A stretch of DNA of 64,000 nt from Archivesica marissinica (GCA_014843695.1 CM026387.1:81213128-81277127), one strand, 5' to 3'. Counted from the stretch's first letter, positions 46,601 through 48,221 are shown. Made by a program: numbers and translations. Notes: generated by a model from the letters alone, not told the origin.

Positions 46601-47973
46601 AAATAAATCTGTGATTATAATTGGTAGTACTAGTATGTTATACTTATGTTTACCTCTCATCACATTCATATCTCTAATTACCTCATCTTCTTCGTCTATA
46701 TCATCTTCAGACGAGGAATCATTATGTTCACCATACAACTTCTCATCCATTAGTTGGTACAACATTCGATACCCTTGGCTCTGTTGGTAGAACCAACTCA
46801 TGACTGTCAACACTCTATCCACATCCCGTAGAGACACAAAACTACATTCATCCTACAAGAGAATACTCATCCAACTAATATACCCGTATCAACATTGCAT
46901 TGGAAGTCACAAAGTAAGGAACAAGCCAAAATGTTAATAACCCACTACGATCTCTAATATAGTTCCTAGGATCAGAATAAACTATGAATAACCCCCTGAT
47001 CTCCCATATAGTCTACAAATTGCAATAAAATAGGAATTACACATTGATCTCTCACATAGTCTCTAGAAGCACAATAAAATAGGAATTACCCTTTGATCTT
47101 ACATAGTCTCTAGAATCACAATAAAATAGGAATTACACATTGATCTCTCATAGTCTCTAGAATCACAATAAAATAGGAATTACACTTTGATCTCACATAG
47201 TCTCTAGAATCACAATAAAATAGGAATTACCACCCTTTGATCTCACAAATATGTTCCTAATATCACAATAAACTATGAATTACCCTTAGAACCTATGCTG
47301 ACAATAAACTATTAATTACCCTCTGATCTCGCATATAATCCTGTGATGCAGTCAGGATGGCACTAACTACCTCAATCAGACCTGCAATATCTGGCAACCT
47401 GTCTTCTCGAATCTGTTGGAATTAAATATCTGATTTACTATTGAAGTTCAGGCATACACACTACTATAATAGTCACAATAACATTAAATGCTGACTTTTT
47501 CATTAAAAAGATATAAAATCGACACTATAATTATGTATCATATGGAATAAAACTATTATAAAATATTACTACAAGTAGCAATGCTACTACACATAATTCC
47601 ATTATAATATGAATAATTATTTTCATCAGTAAGTTTATATGCAAAGTAAAATATCTGAAAGTGAAAATACGACGTTCCAGATTTGGTTTGCCACGCCCTG
47701 TATACATTGAGGACACATAAATTGATGAAACTATGATAATGACTACAATGACTCACGTATCTCCTGACCATCTGTCTTATATATAGATCCTCCACATGTG
47801 TATTGAGTTGACCAAAGTCCCAGACAAGGGGAAGCATACTTTGTGGTAGAGGCTGTACTCTGTATACCAGACGTCTCATGGGTACACGACCCAGTCTATC
47901 CGTAGTCTCATCCGCGTCCACATGATAACCTAGGCCAGCCTGTTCCAACTTCTTGATCAATTCGTCGGAGTGT
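1240..47973 (-). CDS. RNF213: RNF213-like giant AAA+ E3 ubiquitin ligase, partial gene (31 exons in window)
   Basis: This spliced gene runs from high to low coordinates. Seen: 31 exons whose translations follow the order of vertebrate RNF213, with a Walker A (GKPGSSKS) in exon 5, a Walker B (VVLDEVGLAEDSP) in exon 6, the ISNWALDPAKMNRG segment in exon 8 and a C3HC4 RING in exon 28. Known of the family: RNF213 is a cytosolic protein of about 5,200 residues with six AAA modules, of which AAA3 and AAA4 are catalytic, plus a composite E3 module. It acts in lipid-droplet biology and antimicrobial ubiquitylation. Inferred: this is an orthologue or one of several paralogues in the genome. The coding chain is open and phase-consistent except for one doubtful junction (exons 14/15), so it does not look like a pseudogene. 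The upstream half and the RZ-finger end are outside the window. No promoter or polyadenylation signal of this gene is visible. Confidence 0.93.
1518..2600. other. Intron 30, 3' part: no feature recognised
   Basis: AT-rich intron sequence between exon 31 and the 57-bp array. Short reading frames here (for example 1885-2130) have no recognisable homology or splice context. I see no promoter, RNA gene or transposon. Confidence 0.5.
2612..2900. repeat. 57-bp minisatellite, 5 copies
   Basis: Units start at 2612, 2669, 2726, 2787 and 2844, so the period is 57 bp with one 61-bp step. Each unit contains GAAGCTACGGATGTAGG and CGATACATCACCTAT. As 57 is a multiple of three, both strands give spurious repetitive reading frames. 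It lies within the intron between exons 30 and 31. Confidence 0.92.
3153..3843. repeat. 50-bp minisatellite, about 13-14 copies
   Basis: Unit of about 50 bp, with CTTGACATTGCAGGTAGGAA and AAGGGTTGGACTATAGCC as its two halves. Two units are 60 bp through an internal 10-bp duplication of TCAAGTGTTA. Divergence grows towards the left end. Confidence 0.92.
3855..4092. repeat. About 43-bp minisatellite, 5-6 copies
   Basis: Repeated unit with GAACTATATATGGAGAAG, GTGTCTGACA and GATGGAGAATTT. Copies are diverged. It adjoins the 50-bp array without sharing its unit. Confidence 0.85.
4526..5373. repeat. 29-bp minisatellite, about 29 copies
   Basis: Very homogeneous array of the unit AGAGGTTTACTCTGTCAGTG plus CAGAAAACT or CAGACAATT. 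The two unit endings alternate in blocks. Only a few units are shortened, or extended by a repeated AATTAG. Not coding. Confidence 0.95.
5374..6645. other. Intron 30, 5' part: no gene recognised
   Basis: About 1.3 kb of AT-rich intron. The only structure seen is a two-copy duplication at about 5827-5890 around GGTCAAGCTAGCAGCATTG. Confidence 0.5.
6646..6772 (-). CDS. RNF213: RNF213-like exon 30
   Basis: 127 nt: one leading base plus 42 codons, ends phase 0. Acceptor ATTTACAG|TGAACA, donor CTAGAG|GTAATC. Encodes VMDNLQRYLSEAQEFIKEN and LSLLVIQCLE, matching the helical region after the RING. The 5.1-kb intron that follows holds four unrelated minisatellites. Confidence 0.86.
6773..7424. other. 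Intron 29: nothing recognised
   Basis: AT-rich intron between exons 29 and 30, without repeats or open frames that I can name. Confidence 0.5.
7425..7673 (-). CDS. RNF213: RNF213-like exon 29
   Basis: 249 nt: one leading base, ends phase 2. Acceptor TTACCAG|AGATGC, donor ACAAG|GTGACT. Encodes KRCNTFFMDVVSQLCFAENR and PSQEVVEKLLGYIFF, matching the segment directly after the RING of RNF213, then NPVFRSFLLQLLMRT. Confidence 0.92.
7674..8360. other. Intron 28, 3' part: nothing recognised
   Basis: About 690 bp of intron with no repeat, RNA or transposon signature visible. Confidence 0.45.
8372..8614 (+). mobile_element. SINE type A
   Basis: tRNA-derived head (TCCGATTAGCGCGCTCG, box B GGGTTCGATCC), body GTGAGATGGTACGGTGGTCG, and the family tail GAGAGTGATTAATATAA, CGCAATCGTTGTAAAATAAA. 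Box A has lost a few bases compared with the 28.7-kb copy. It lies in the intron between exons 28 and 29. Confidence 0.85.
8929..9111 (-). CDS. RNF213: RNF213-like exon 28: RING finger
   Basis: 183 nt: one leading base, ends phase 2. Acceptor TGTATAG|AGCTGA, donor TAAAAA|GTAAAG. All eight zinc ligands are present in a C-X2-C-X12-C-X-H-X2-C-X2-C-X11-C-X2-C array (CNGC ... CKHVLCDQC ... CVKC), a C3HC4 RING. Known: RINGs recruit E2 enzymes, and in RNF213 this RING sits in the E3 module behind the AAA ring. The linker before it seems shorter than in vertebrates. Confidence 0.94.
9660..9832. repeat. 18-19-bp minisatellite, about 9 copies
   Basis: Unit CCCGTAACCGTGACAGCAG, with variants ending CAGATG. 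The array begins 46 bp downstream (gene sense) of the exon 27 donor and does not include exon sequence. Confidence 0.9.
9879..9979 (-). CDS. RNF213: RNF213-like exon 27
   Basis: 101 nt, phase 0 in and phase 2 out. Acceptor ATGTTGCAG|ATACTG, donor ATGGG|GTGAGA. Encodes ILGEETDLKELKSLIGVEKF and RSCNKQAMKEYM, the linker immediately before the RING exon. Confidence 0.82.
10020..10665. other. Intron 26 segment: nothing recognised
   Basis: About 650 bp of unique-looking AT-rich intron. No supported feature. Confidence 0.4.
10664..10882 (-). mobile_element. SINE type C
   Basis: Reverse-strand copy from the tail (ATACAAATTTACTTTAGCTC) through GACCTCATTCCTGATGGAAT to the tRNA-like head (box A and B complements CGCTACCACTGCGCTATCAC and CTGCAGACCTTTCGTACC). 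Confidence 0.85.
11265..11615 (+). repeat. Dispersed repeat of unknown class, two degenerate tandem copies
   Basis: Two related segments (about 11280-11400 and 11425-11600) share AACCGGAAC, TGCAAAACTAGACATCATAC, and a CCAAG-TTGG core. The second ends with AAAATGGCAATGGCAAAAAC. The reverse complement of 62.09-62.46 kb carries the same motifs, so this is an interspersed family. It has no terminal repeats or coding motifs I can name. Confidence 0.6.
11640..12272. repeat. 30-bp minisatellite, about 21 copies
   Basis: Unit of exactly 30 bp, CTGTTAGTACATACAATCCA followed by CAGTGACAAA, with variable last two bases (AA, AT, GC, GG). Because 30 is divisible by three it yields long repetitive open frames on both strands, which are not genes. 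In gene sense each unit reads GTATGTACTAACAG. Confidence 0.96.
12699..12878 (-). CDS. RNF213: RNF213-like exon 26 (3' end uncertain)
   Basis: 180 nt, 60 codons in phase 0, from acceptor TTGTTGTAG|ACATTT to donor CAGTCT|GTACGA. Another in-phase GT at 12675-12680 would add six codons before a stop. Encodes TFAALCLLLENIAPKG and RVHRYRPVVEKVISLHGE. A few residues expected here from vertebrate RNF213 are not found, so either the loop is shorter or a small exon was missed. Confidence 0.78.
13309..13482 (+). mobile_element. SINE type C, head-truncated
   Basis: Starts inside the element near CCGCTGGAGCCGTTAAAATT and keeps the body (GGATTCCATCAGGAATGAGG) and tail (TTCGCAATCGAGCTAAAATA). The tRNA head is absent, which fits 5' truncation during retrotransposition. 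Confidence 0.8.
13651..13828. mobile_element. 178-bp MITE, pogo/Tigger-like termini
   Basis: Perfect inverted ends CAGTCAAACCTG and CAGGTTTGACTG, flanked by TA on both sides (13649-13650 and 13829-13830), as expected for a Tc1/mariner-superfamily TA duplication. The inside has repeated TTAAGCAGCC motifs. A second 178-bp copy is at 43114-43291. It has no coding capacity, so it would need a transposase supplied elsewhere. Confidence 0.82.
14213..14437 (-). CDS. RNF213: RNF213-like exon 25
   Basis: 225 nt, 75 codons, phase 0 both sides. Acceptor TGTTTTAG|TTGGTG, donor GAATTT|GTAAGT. Encodes LLHSLINVHLAYRTLAPRL and VCSVAIVELKTTKPDHF; the VHLAY motif is characteristic of RNF213 in this region. 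Confidence 0.87.
14450..15150. other. Intron 24, 3' part: nothing recognised
   Basis: About 700 bp of AT-rich intron without identifiable repeats up to the LINE fragment. Confidence 0.4.
15155..15920 (+). mobile_element. LINE fragment, L1/Tx1-like ORF2 C-terminal end
   Basis: Broken frames read FATIDTKLRSFQYKFLKHIL (around 15430-15490) and FWECPCVQHMWNQLSIFLKT (15570-15630). They parallel the C-terminal part of the LINE at 59.6-61.7 kb (IDTKLRAFQYKY; RHMFWNCIIVQAFWTDLQ). Several frameshifts and no RT core: a dead 5'-truncated copy. Confidence 0.8.
16516..16691 (-). CDS. RNF213: RNF213-like exon 24
   Basis: 176 nt: two leading bases plus 58 codons, ends phase 0. Acceptor TTTTATAG|AGGAAG, donor CATCAG|GTCAGT. 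Encodes NISLAESAVRVLSEHALC and EAAQEYIYDFVHTLYHAG, a helical E3-scaffold segment. Confidence 0.85.
16775..17019 (-). mobile_element. SINE type D, with amplified tRNA head
   Basis: Reverse-strand SINE with 3' part TATATTTCGGGTTTTATACC and ATATCGCCGGCGGGCAG and head CACTCGACCACGGAGGCGG. Its tRNA-like head continues without a break into the 71-bp tandem array on the right. Confidence 0.88.
16949..17738 (-). repeat. 71-bp satellite made of a SINE tRNA head, about 11 copies
   Basis: Each unit read on the minus strand is a tRNA-like sequence: CTCCGTGGTCGAGTGGTTAA (box A region), a GTATACCACTG arm, and CACGGGTTCGAGTCC (box B). Most units are exactly 71 bp and nearly identical. Two units around 17160-17310 carry clustered indels and substitutions. 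Compared with the free SINE head the unit lacks the nine bases TGATGGTCA, so the repeated unit is an internally deleted variant. Confidence 0.93.
18063..18240 (-). CDS. RNF213: RNF213-like exon 23 (3' end uncertain)
   Basis: 178 nt, phase 0 in and phase 1 out with donor CGGGG|GTATAA. A second donor, GATAG|GTGAAA (exon start 18114), is 51 nt shorter and in the same phase, so both isoforms are possible. Acceptor TTGTTTCAG|TTTACG. Encodes FTDLQSPTRQSDLKEVVV and MPFSWLLISKIGEIL, the latter matching the RNF213 PFSW block. Confidence 0.82.
18815..19056 (+). mobile_element. SINE type A, degenerate
   Basis: Head remnants (TTTGATTAGCATGGTGGTTA, AGTTCGAGTCC), body GGTAAGGTGATCACAATATC and tail TTTCGCAATCATTGTAAAAC. 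Its 3' end stops about 15 bp from the exon 22 donor. Confidence 0.75.
19071..19239 (-). CDS. RNF213: RNF213-like exon 22
   Basis: 169 nt: one leading base plus 56 codons. Acceptor TTTCTTTCAG|ACGTTC, donor CTACAG|GTGGGT. Encodes TKVSPILAGIIAYLDTNNNL and WKQTVWLSFLNTAD. A degenerate SINE ends about 15 bp downstream of the donor. Confidence 0.88.
19583..19733 (-). CDS. RNF213: RNF213-like exon 21
   Basis: 151 nt: two leading bases, ends phase 2. Acceptor TTTCTAG|GTCAAG. The donor ATTCAG|GTCTGT was chosen because it alone keeps phase with exon 22. Encodes QASFLHGVCCLIARLLKE and NEAACKENINKAGTF. Confidence 0.78.
19975..20294 (-). CDS. RNF213: RNF213-like exon 20
   Basis: 320 nt, the longest exon in the window: one leading base, ends phase 1. 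Acceptor TTATGCAG|TGCTTC, donor GGAG|GTATAA. Translation is acidic and helical, with GLILACVQAALSMVKDKQE and LLLKLLHQEHDEGG. Sequence conservation is low but position and phase are right. Confidence 0.82.
20542..20702 (-). CDS. RNF213: RNF213-like exon 19
   Basis: 161 nt, phase 0 in and phase 2 out. Acceptor TTGCTAG|TGTGGT, donor GAGAA|GTAACA. Encodes GVWHSAHIDDLYTEDM, matching the W-S-HIDDL motif of RNF213, then a less conserved helical stretch (LFTDAVRGASAMEMEED). Confidence 0.88.
20743..20823. repeat. About 19-bp tandem repeat, 4 copies
   Basis: GGAAAACACTATACCATTC repeated four times with small indels, about 40 bp upstream (gene sense) of the exon 19 acceptor. It may cover the branch-point area of that intron. 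Confidence 0.85.
21364..21568 (-). CDS. RNF213: RNF213-like exon 18
   Basis: 205 nt: one leading base plus 68 codons. Acceptor TAAATTCAG|ACAGCA, donor TTTCAG|GTACTT. Encodes LMVIQCDSGDVNANLIACA, YCVMDEFEKMREE and VFIVQLPRGAAFTGFQ, equivalent to the RNF213 helicase-like scaffold segment before the HIDDL motif. Confidence 0.9.
21628..21918 (+). mobile_element. SINE type B, near full length
   Basis: Head GGGTCTGTGGTCCAGTGATT, TTGGTAATCCAGGGATGGCA; body GGACATTAAATGGAGGTCTC, TTTACACCGTGTACGTAAAG; tail AGGAGGCGTCGCTCATATGG to AACGTAAAACACACACA. It sits in the intron just upstream of exon 18. Confidence 0.87.
22430..24185 (+). mobile_element. Degenerate LINE, same family as LINE A
   Basis: Plus-strand relic with many frameshifts. 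Its pieces align in order with LINE A ORF2: RSWGGKGIIVPKLKRGDSNE, NKTMVMILELGRPTRYDF, and SYIWTNQYNMLTDYIQLNQR. The conserved catalytic FADD part is not preserved. It shows that LINE A's family has been in this genome for long. Confidence 0.85.
25143..25260 (-). mobile_element. SINE type C fragment
   Basis: Head and part of the tail, with the body deleted: GTTCTTACAACTTATACTAA joins directly to CAATGGCCCCAGCGTGGTTC and the head complement CGCTACCACTGCGCTATCAC. Confidence 0.78.
25394..25533 (-). CDS. RNF213: RNF213-like exon 17
   Basis: 140 nt, phase 0 in and phase 2 out. Acceptor TTTATAG|GTAACA, donor ATTCA|GTAAGT. Encodes VTTHSKLMAGVHKSEI and LLETLSSFDTEQQFSN. It was missed by simple ORF length but fits between exons 16 and 18 in both phase and homology. 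Confidence 0.85.
25899..26096 (-). CDS. RNF213: RNF213-like exon 16
   Basis: 198 nt, 66 codons, phase 0 both sides. Acceptor ATTATGAAG|ATTCTT with a poor pyrimidine tract; donor GCCCAA|GTAAGA. Encodes FVLLWCATPDSLVRLDKS and DWYFHRQSHDSLIAYV, matching the RNF213 CATPD/YFHRQ region. Confidence 0.91.
26862..27126 (-). mobile_element. SINE type D with 13-bp target duplication
   Basis: Full element from TATATTTCGGGTTTTACGCC to the tRNA-like head CGACCACGAAGGCGG. It is flanked by a perfect TAAAGATGAATCA duplication at 26849-26861 and 27127-27139, the hallmark of LINE-mediated insertion. Confidence 0.92.
27587..27709 (-). mobile_element. SINE type D, head half only
   Basis: Keeps TGCCAACTTTTTCATATAAA through the tRNA-like head (CGACCACGGAAGCGGAC). 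The 3' half is missing. It lies about 55 bp from the exon 15 donor. Confidence 0.8.
27765..27894 (-). CDS. RNF213: RNF213-like exon 15
   Basis: 130 nt: one leading base plus 43 codons, ends phase 0. Acceptor GGTTTCAG|GAGGG, donor ACACAG|GTAACT. Encodes GDVFIGYHDDTCSAIVLDVW, an RNF213 hallmark. A second AG 8 nt further in would give the phase that exon 14's stronger donor requires. Confidence 0.88.
28205..28486. repeat. 69-bp minisatellite seeded by the exon 14 donor, about 4 copies
   Basis: Units begin at about 28211, 28274, 28343, 28412 and 28481 (63, 69, 69, 69 bp). In gene sense each begins TTTGTAACACAGAGACATAC, which is the exon 14 donor region TTTGTAAAACAGAGACATAC. The last unit is the real exon/intron boundary. 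Confidence 0.9.
28487..28640 (-). CDS. RNF213: RNF213-like exon 14 (donor uncertain)
   Basis: About 154 nt: one leading base, then LIVVAEKQTVYKKFPIPLIN and RLEKHFLTINTML. Acceptor GTTGTAG|ATTAAT. The best-looking donor is GAGTTT|GTAAAA (phase 0), but exon 15 needs phase 2. A weak alternative, CAGA|GTTTGT, 4 nt inside the exon would restore phase. A small unseen exon in between is also possible. The donor region has been copied into a 69-bp tandem array in the intron. Confidence 0.85.
28731..28982 (+). mobile_element. SINE type A, near full length
   Basis: Reference copy for the family: head CTGATTAGCGCAGTGGCGCG, box B CGGGTTCGATCC, body GAGATGGTACGGTGGTCGC, tail GTTAGAACTTGCTTCACAAT and AAATAAATAAAGC. 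Flanked by AACTAGAG at 28723-28730 and 28983-28990, a short target duplication. Confidence 0.9.
29374..29567 (-). CDS. RNF213: RNF213-like exon 13
   Basis: 194 nt, phase 0 in, phase 2 out. Acceptor TATATAG|GTGTGT, donor CTTCAG|GTAAGA. Encodes CRNINKIKVCMETG, NLENLYESLYDALNQYYV and YVDLGLGTHRVKCPVH, among the best conserved parts of RNF213 after AAA4. Confidence 0.94.
29590..29812 (+). mobile_element. SINE type B, head-truncated
   Basis: Begins within box B (AGGTCCGATCCTCCGTCTGA) and retains the body GACTTTAAACCGAGG, TTTACACCGTGTACGTAAAG and CACTATCCTCCAAAAATC. The tail is cut near CTCTTCAGGA. Confidence 0.8.
30283..30405 (-). mobile_element. SINE type A fragment
   Basis: Reverse-strand head and body (AAATGTGGTCATTCGTGTGG, GAACCCGGGTTGCATTGGTG, GTGCTAACCACTGCGCCAA). 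No tail. Confidence 0.78.
30694..30835 (-). CDS. RNF213: RNF213-like exon 12
   Basis: 142 nt: one leading base plus 47 codons. Acceptor ATATACAG|TGAGAG, donor ACACAG|GTACAC. Encodes ESRYLLLLTENYGALSII and IFGSSFRSDQEYTQ, both closely RNF213-like. Confidence 0.92.
31030..31255 (+). mobile_element. SINE type C with 11-bp target duplication
   Basis: Near-complete copy: head GTCGTGATAGCG, GGTGCGAAAGGTCCGGAG, body GATGGATTCCATCAGGAATG, tail CGCAATCGAGCTAAAATAAA. AAGCACTCTGA flanks it at 31019-31029 and 31256-31266. Confidence 0.9.
31554..31630 (-). CDS. RNF213: RNF213-like exon 11
   Basis: 77-nt exon, phase 0 in and phase 2 out. Acceptor CATTTCAG|CCCAAG, donor GGAAAG|GTACAG. Encodes PKHSDPDCSPAGLVQACLF then DTNKM. 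It is weakly conserved on its own but fits in phase between two strongly conserved exons. Confidence 0.82.
32269..32538 (-). mobile_element. SINE type D with 24-bp target duplication
   Basis: Complete reverse-strand element (TATATTTCGGATTTTACGTC ... CGACCACGGAGGCGGACC). The flanks at 32245-32268 and 32539-32562 are an identical 24-bp stretch that begins TGTGTTGTACAATGATG. The long perfect duplication points to a recent insertion. Confidence 0.94.
32670..32832 (-). CDS. RNF213: RNF213-like exon 10
   Basis: 163 nt: one leading base plus 54 codons, ends phase 0. Acceptor TTTTAAG|TTTGG, donor GAAAAG|GTAAAT. Encodes LVKMVYSFVAKSKQKPTW and AIKRNFGGLDKVDPVQDF, a conserved RNF213 segment. Confidence 0.92.
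33021..33180 (-). mobile_element. SINE type B, reverse copy
   Basis: Reverse-strand body and head (GAGACCTCTGTTTAAAGTAC, CAGGGGATCGAACCTGCGAT, CCCTGGATTATAGCTAAG). The tail is cut off. Confidence 0.78.
33190..34255. other. Intron 9 segment: nothing recognised
   Basis: About 1.06 kb of AT-rich intron with no repeat or transposon I can name. Confidence 0.4.
34263..34382 (-). repeat. 20-bp minisatellite made of the exon 9 splice donor, 5-6 copies
   Basis: In gene sense the unit is TTTCTATAGGTAAGGTCAGA, which is the last nine coding bases of exon 9 (TTTCTATAG), a GT donor and the next intron bases. The first unit is the real donor. Three downstream copies keep an intact GTAAGG donor, a better consensus than the real GTACGG; one copy has lost GT. 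Confidence 0.93.
34372..34509 (-). CDS. RNF213: RNF213-like exon 9
   Basis: 138 nt: one leading base, ends phase 2. Acceptor TTTTGCAG|TGGTAT, donor CTATAG|GTACGG. Encodes GICSTNDKLGDWIDPL and REFYGLRDFY. The intron downstream starts with a 20-bp tandem array made of this donor site. Exon 8 and exon 9 are separated by the 62-bp satellite. Confidence 0.88.
34605..34699. repeat. (CTGT)n microsatellite
   Basis: Uninterrupted tetranucleotide run of GTCT/CTGT for about 95 bp (about 24 units), 95 bp upstream in gene sense of exon 9. It is likely length-polymorphic. Confidence 0.98.
34738..38885. repeat. 62-bp satellite array of about 67 units with higher-order repeats
   Basis: Basic unit 62 bp: CATACAGGAACATACACTCC, AATACAGTCAGGTGTATGTG, ATCTGTACACTATTGTACTC. 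Variant units (for example the GGTGTGTGTGATC unit) recur at 35340, 35774, 36517, 36951, 37692, 38126 and 38560, with gaps of 434 or about 742 bp; 434 is 7 units. A longer block repeats at exactly 1177 bp (35088 and 36265). It fills the intron between exons 8 and 9. Confidence 0.95.
39339..39448 (-). CDS. RNF213: RNF213-like exon 8: AAA4 sensor region
   Basis: 110 nt, starts phase 0 and ends phase 2. Acceptor TTAAAG|GTGGCT, donor GCCCG|GTAATT. Encodes VAFIGISNWALDPAKMNRG, a near-invariant RNF213 block whose ISN asparagine is in the position of an AAA sensor residue, then ILVQREVPDQEELVNSA. Confidence 0.93.
39777..39839 (-). CDS. RNF213: RNF213-like exon 7
   Basis: 63-nt microexon of 21 codons, phase 0 both sides. 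Acceptor ATTTACAG|ACACTT; the donor AAAAAG|GTTGAT is GT but off consensus. It encodes TLHPLLEDGCQGDEKPDKHK, which follows the Walker B block directly as it does in vertebrate RNF213. Confidence 0.88.
39968..41313. repeat. About 41-43-bp minisatellite, about 31 copies
   Basis: Unit ATAAGCAAGGAGAGACTTAT plus TACAGGCACCACATGGCACA, length 41 or 43 bp depending on GGGGAC or GGGGAGAC. Variants differ at CAC/CGC/GGC and at TGGCAC, TGTCAC or TGCCAC. It lies in the intron just upstream of exon 7. Confidence 0.95.
41443..41736 (+). mobile_element. SINE type B
   Basis: Full family structure: GATCTGTAGTCCAGTGGTTA, TTGGCAATCCAGGGATCACA, GGTTCGATCCC, body AACAGTCTTTCAGATGGGAC and tail GGAGGCATCGCTCATATGGG to AACGTAAAACACACAC. 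Confidence 0.87.
42188..42422 (+). mobile_element. SINE type C with 12-bp duplication beside the exon 6 donor
   Basis: Complete copy: head GTCGTGATAGCGCAGTGGAT, GGTGCGAAAGGTCCGGAG, body GATGGATTCCATCAGGAATG, tail CGCAATCGAGCTGAAATAAA. AAGGCATAGGGA flanks it (about 42182-42193 and 42423-42434). The second copy ends 11 bp before exon 6 begins. Confidence 0.92.
42446..42616 (-). CDS. RNF213: RNF213-like exon 6: AAA4 Walker B
   Basis: 171 nt, 57 codons, phase 0 both sides. Acceptor GATTTCAG|GCACAG, donor CTCAAG|GTACAA. Encodes MVSFQCSPLSTPDGIVGTFR and then the Walker B motif VVLDEVGLAEDSPRMPLK, with the DE pair needed for ATP hydrolysis intact. This is one of the most recognisable RNF213 signatures. 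A SINE has inserted on the downstream side, its duplication ending about 11 bp from the donor. Confidence 0.95.
43114..43291. mobile_element. 178-bp MITE, second copy
   Basis: Same length and ends as the 13.65-kb element: CAGTCAAACCTG ... CAGGTTTGACTG, with TA on the right and a mutated TG on the left. It retains TTAAGCAGCC motifs more faithfully than the first copy. Confidence 0.85.
43343..44012. repeat. 45-bp minisatellite, about 15 copies
   Basis: Unit TTTTATGTGAGAGAGATTAC followed by ACCATATGTATCCCTACAAA and CCTTG, exactly 45 bp in most copies. CCC/CTT alternates at one position. It stays open in all three plus frames, so the repetitive open frames are by-products of the period and not proteins. 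Confidence 0.95.
44366..44588 (-). CDS. RNF213: RNF213-like exon 5: AAA4 Walker A
   Basis: 223 nt: one leading base plus 74 codons, ending in phase 0. It encodes the ATP-binding P-loop GKPGSSKSLAKT inside the conserved block ELRVPLFLVGKPG, preceded by ALKENVFMMVV. Known: in RNF213 this unusual P-loop belongs to AAA4, one of the two nucleotide-binding modules. Phase with exon 4 picks the acceptor CTCTCAG|TTGTCAG rather than a second AG 7 nt further in. The first 40 or so nt of this exon and its acceptor are repeated seven more times just upstream. Donor AAACAA|GTAAGA. Confidence 0.93.
44589..45140 (-). repeat. 74-bp minisatellite made of the exon 5 splice acceptor and exon start, 7 extra copies
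   Basis: The motif TGACAACTGAGAG recurs at about 44583, 44657, 44731, 44805, 44879, 44953, 45027 and 45101, every 74 bp. In gene sense each unit carries the CTCTCAG acceptor and a copy of the first 40 or so coding bases of exon 5 (LDHVHLQK in place of LDHVHLEK). The lowest-coordinate unit is the real exon; the others are intronic. The units keep a pyrimidine-rich ATTATCTCTCAG stretch. Confidence 0.95.
45141..45539. other. Intron 4 remainder: nothing recognised
   Basis: About 400 bp of AT-rich intron between the 74-bp array and the exon 4 donor, with no named feature. Confidence 0.4.
45540..45706 (-). CDS. RNF213: RNF213-like exon 4
   Basis: 167 nt, starts phase 0 and ends phase 2. Acceptor TTTACAG|CAAGAC, donor CGAAAG|GTAAAT. 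Encodes SLILALGVCYHACLKT, a strongly RNF213-like block, then a charged end (DDQIKEEIE). The acceptor is a tandem CAG/CAAG pair, but only the first gives a phase match with exon 3. Confidence 0.87.
45707..46681. other. Intron 3: nothing recognised
   Basis: About 970 bp of intron. Exon 3's open frame continues into it only because of the alternative donor area; no repeat or RNA gene is seen. Confidence 0.4.
46682..46852 (-). CDS. RNF213: RNF213-like exon 3
   Basis: 171 nt, 57 codons, phase 0 both sides. Acceptor TTGTAG|GATGAA, donor GATGAG|GTAATT. Encodes SFVSLRDVDRVLTVMSWFY and ends in a very acidic run (SSSEDDIDEEDE). A second GT donor at 46648-46653 (AGAG|GTAAAC) exists 28 nt further on but would break the frame into exon 4, so the first is preferred. 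Confidence 0.88.
46930..47319 (-). repeat. 47-53-bp degenerate array derived from the exon 2 donor, about 8 copies
   Basis: The copies end with AATTAC at about 47040, 47089, 47136, 47183, 47230, 47283 and 47319 (the last is the true donor). In gene sense a typical unit reads GAGATCAAAGTGTAATTCC, against the exon 2 boundary GAGATCAGAGGGTAATT. One copy (about 47080-47098) keeps an intact AAAGG|GTAATT donor. Confidence 0.85.
47320..47412 (-). CDS. RNF213: RNF213-like exon 2
   Basis: 93 nt, 31 codons, phase 0 on both sides. Acceptor CAACAG|ATTCG, donor CAGAGG|GTAATT. Encodes REDRLPDIAGLIEVV and ASQDYMRDQR. The donor end of this exon is the parent of the degenerate 47-53-bp tandem array lying directly downstream in the intron. 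Confidence 0.86.
47757..47973 (-). CDS. RNF213: RNF213-like exon 1 of window
   Basis: 217 nt: one leading base, then 72 codons ending in phase 0. The acceptor reads TTTGTAG and the donor GATAC|GTGAGT. It encodes LPQSMLPLVWDFGQL followed by EDLYIRQMVRRY, a segment I recognise from the part of RNF213 before AAA4. The leading single base needs an upstream exon ending in phase 2. I found no candidate for that exon between here and the right edge. Confidence 0.88.
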
Positions 47974-48154
47974 CTACAAAGGCCAATAGATAGTTTATAA
48001 AAATAATACGTTAAGTAAGTGGTTTTATTGCTGACGAAACAACTAGTATGTTACTGAGCAAGGACATGTCTCCATAGTGACATATATAAATATATGATTG
48101 ACCTTAAAGTAGAATTACTATTCAATAGTCCAATAAATGCCCCATAATGCAATT

Positions 48155-48184
48155 AGTTAGTTAGCTAGTTAGTTAATTAGTTAT

Positions 48185-48221
<37 letters not shown>

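Noticed and set aside
46364..46681. Extension of exon 3's open frame past 46682
   Set aside because: The frame stays open for about 100 codons but is AT-rich, has no homology, and both good donors precede it.
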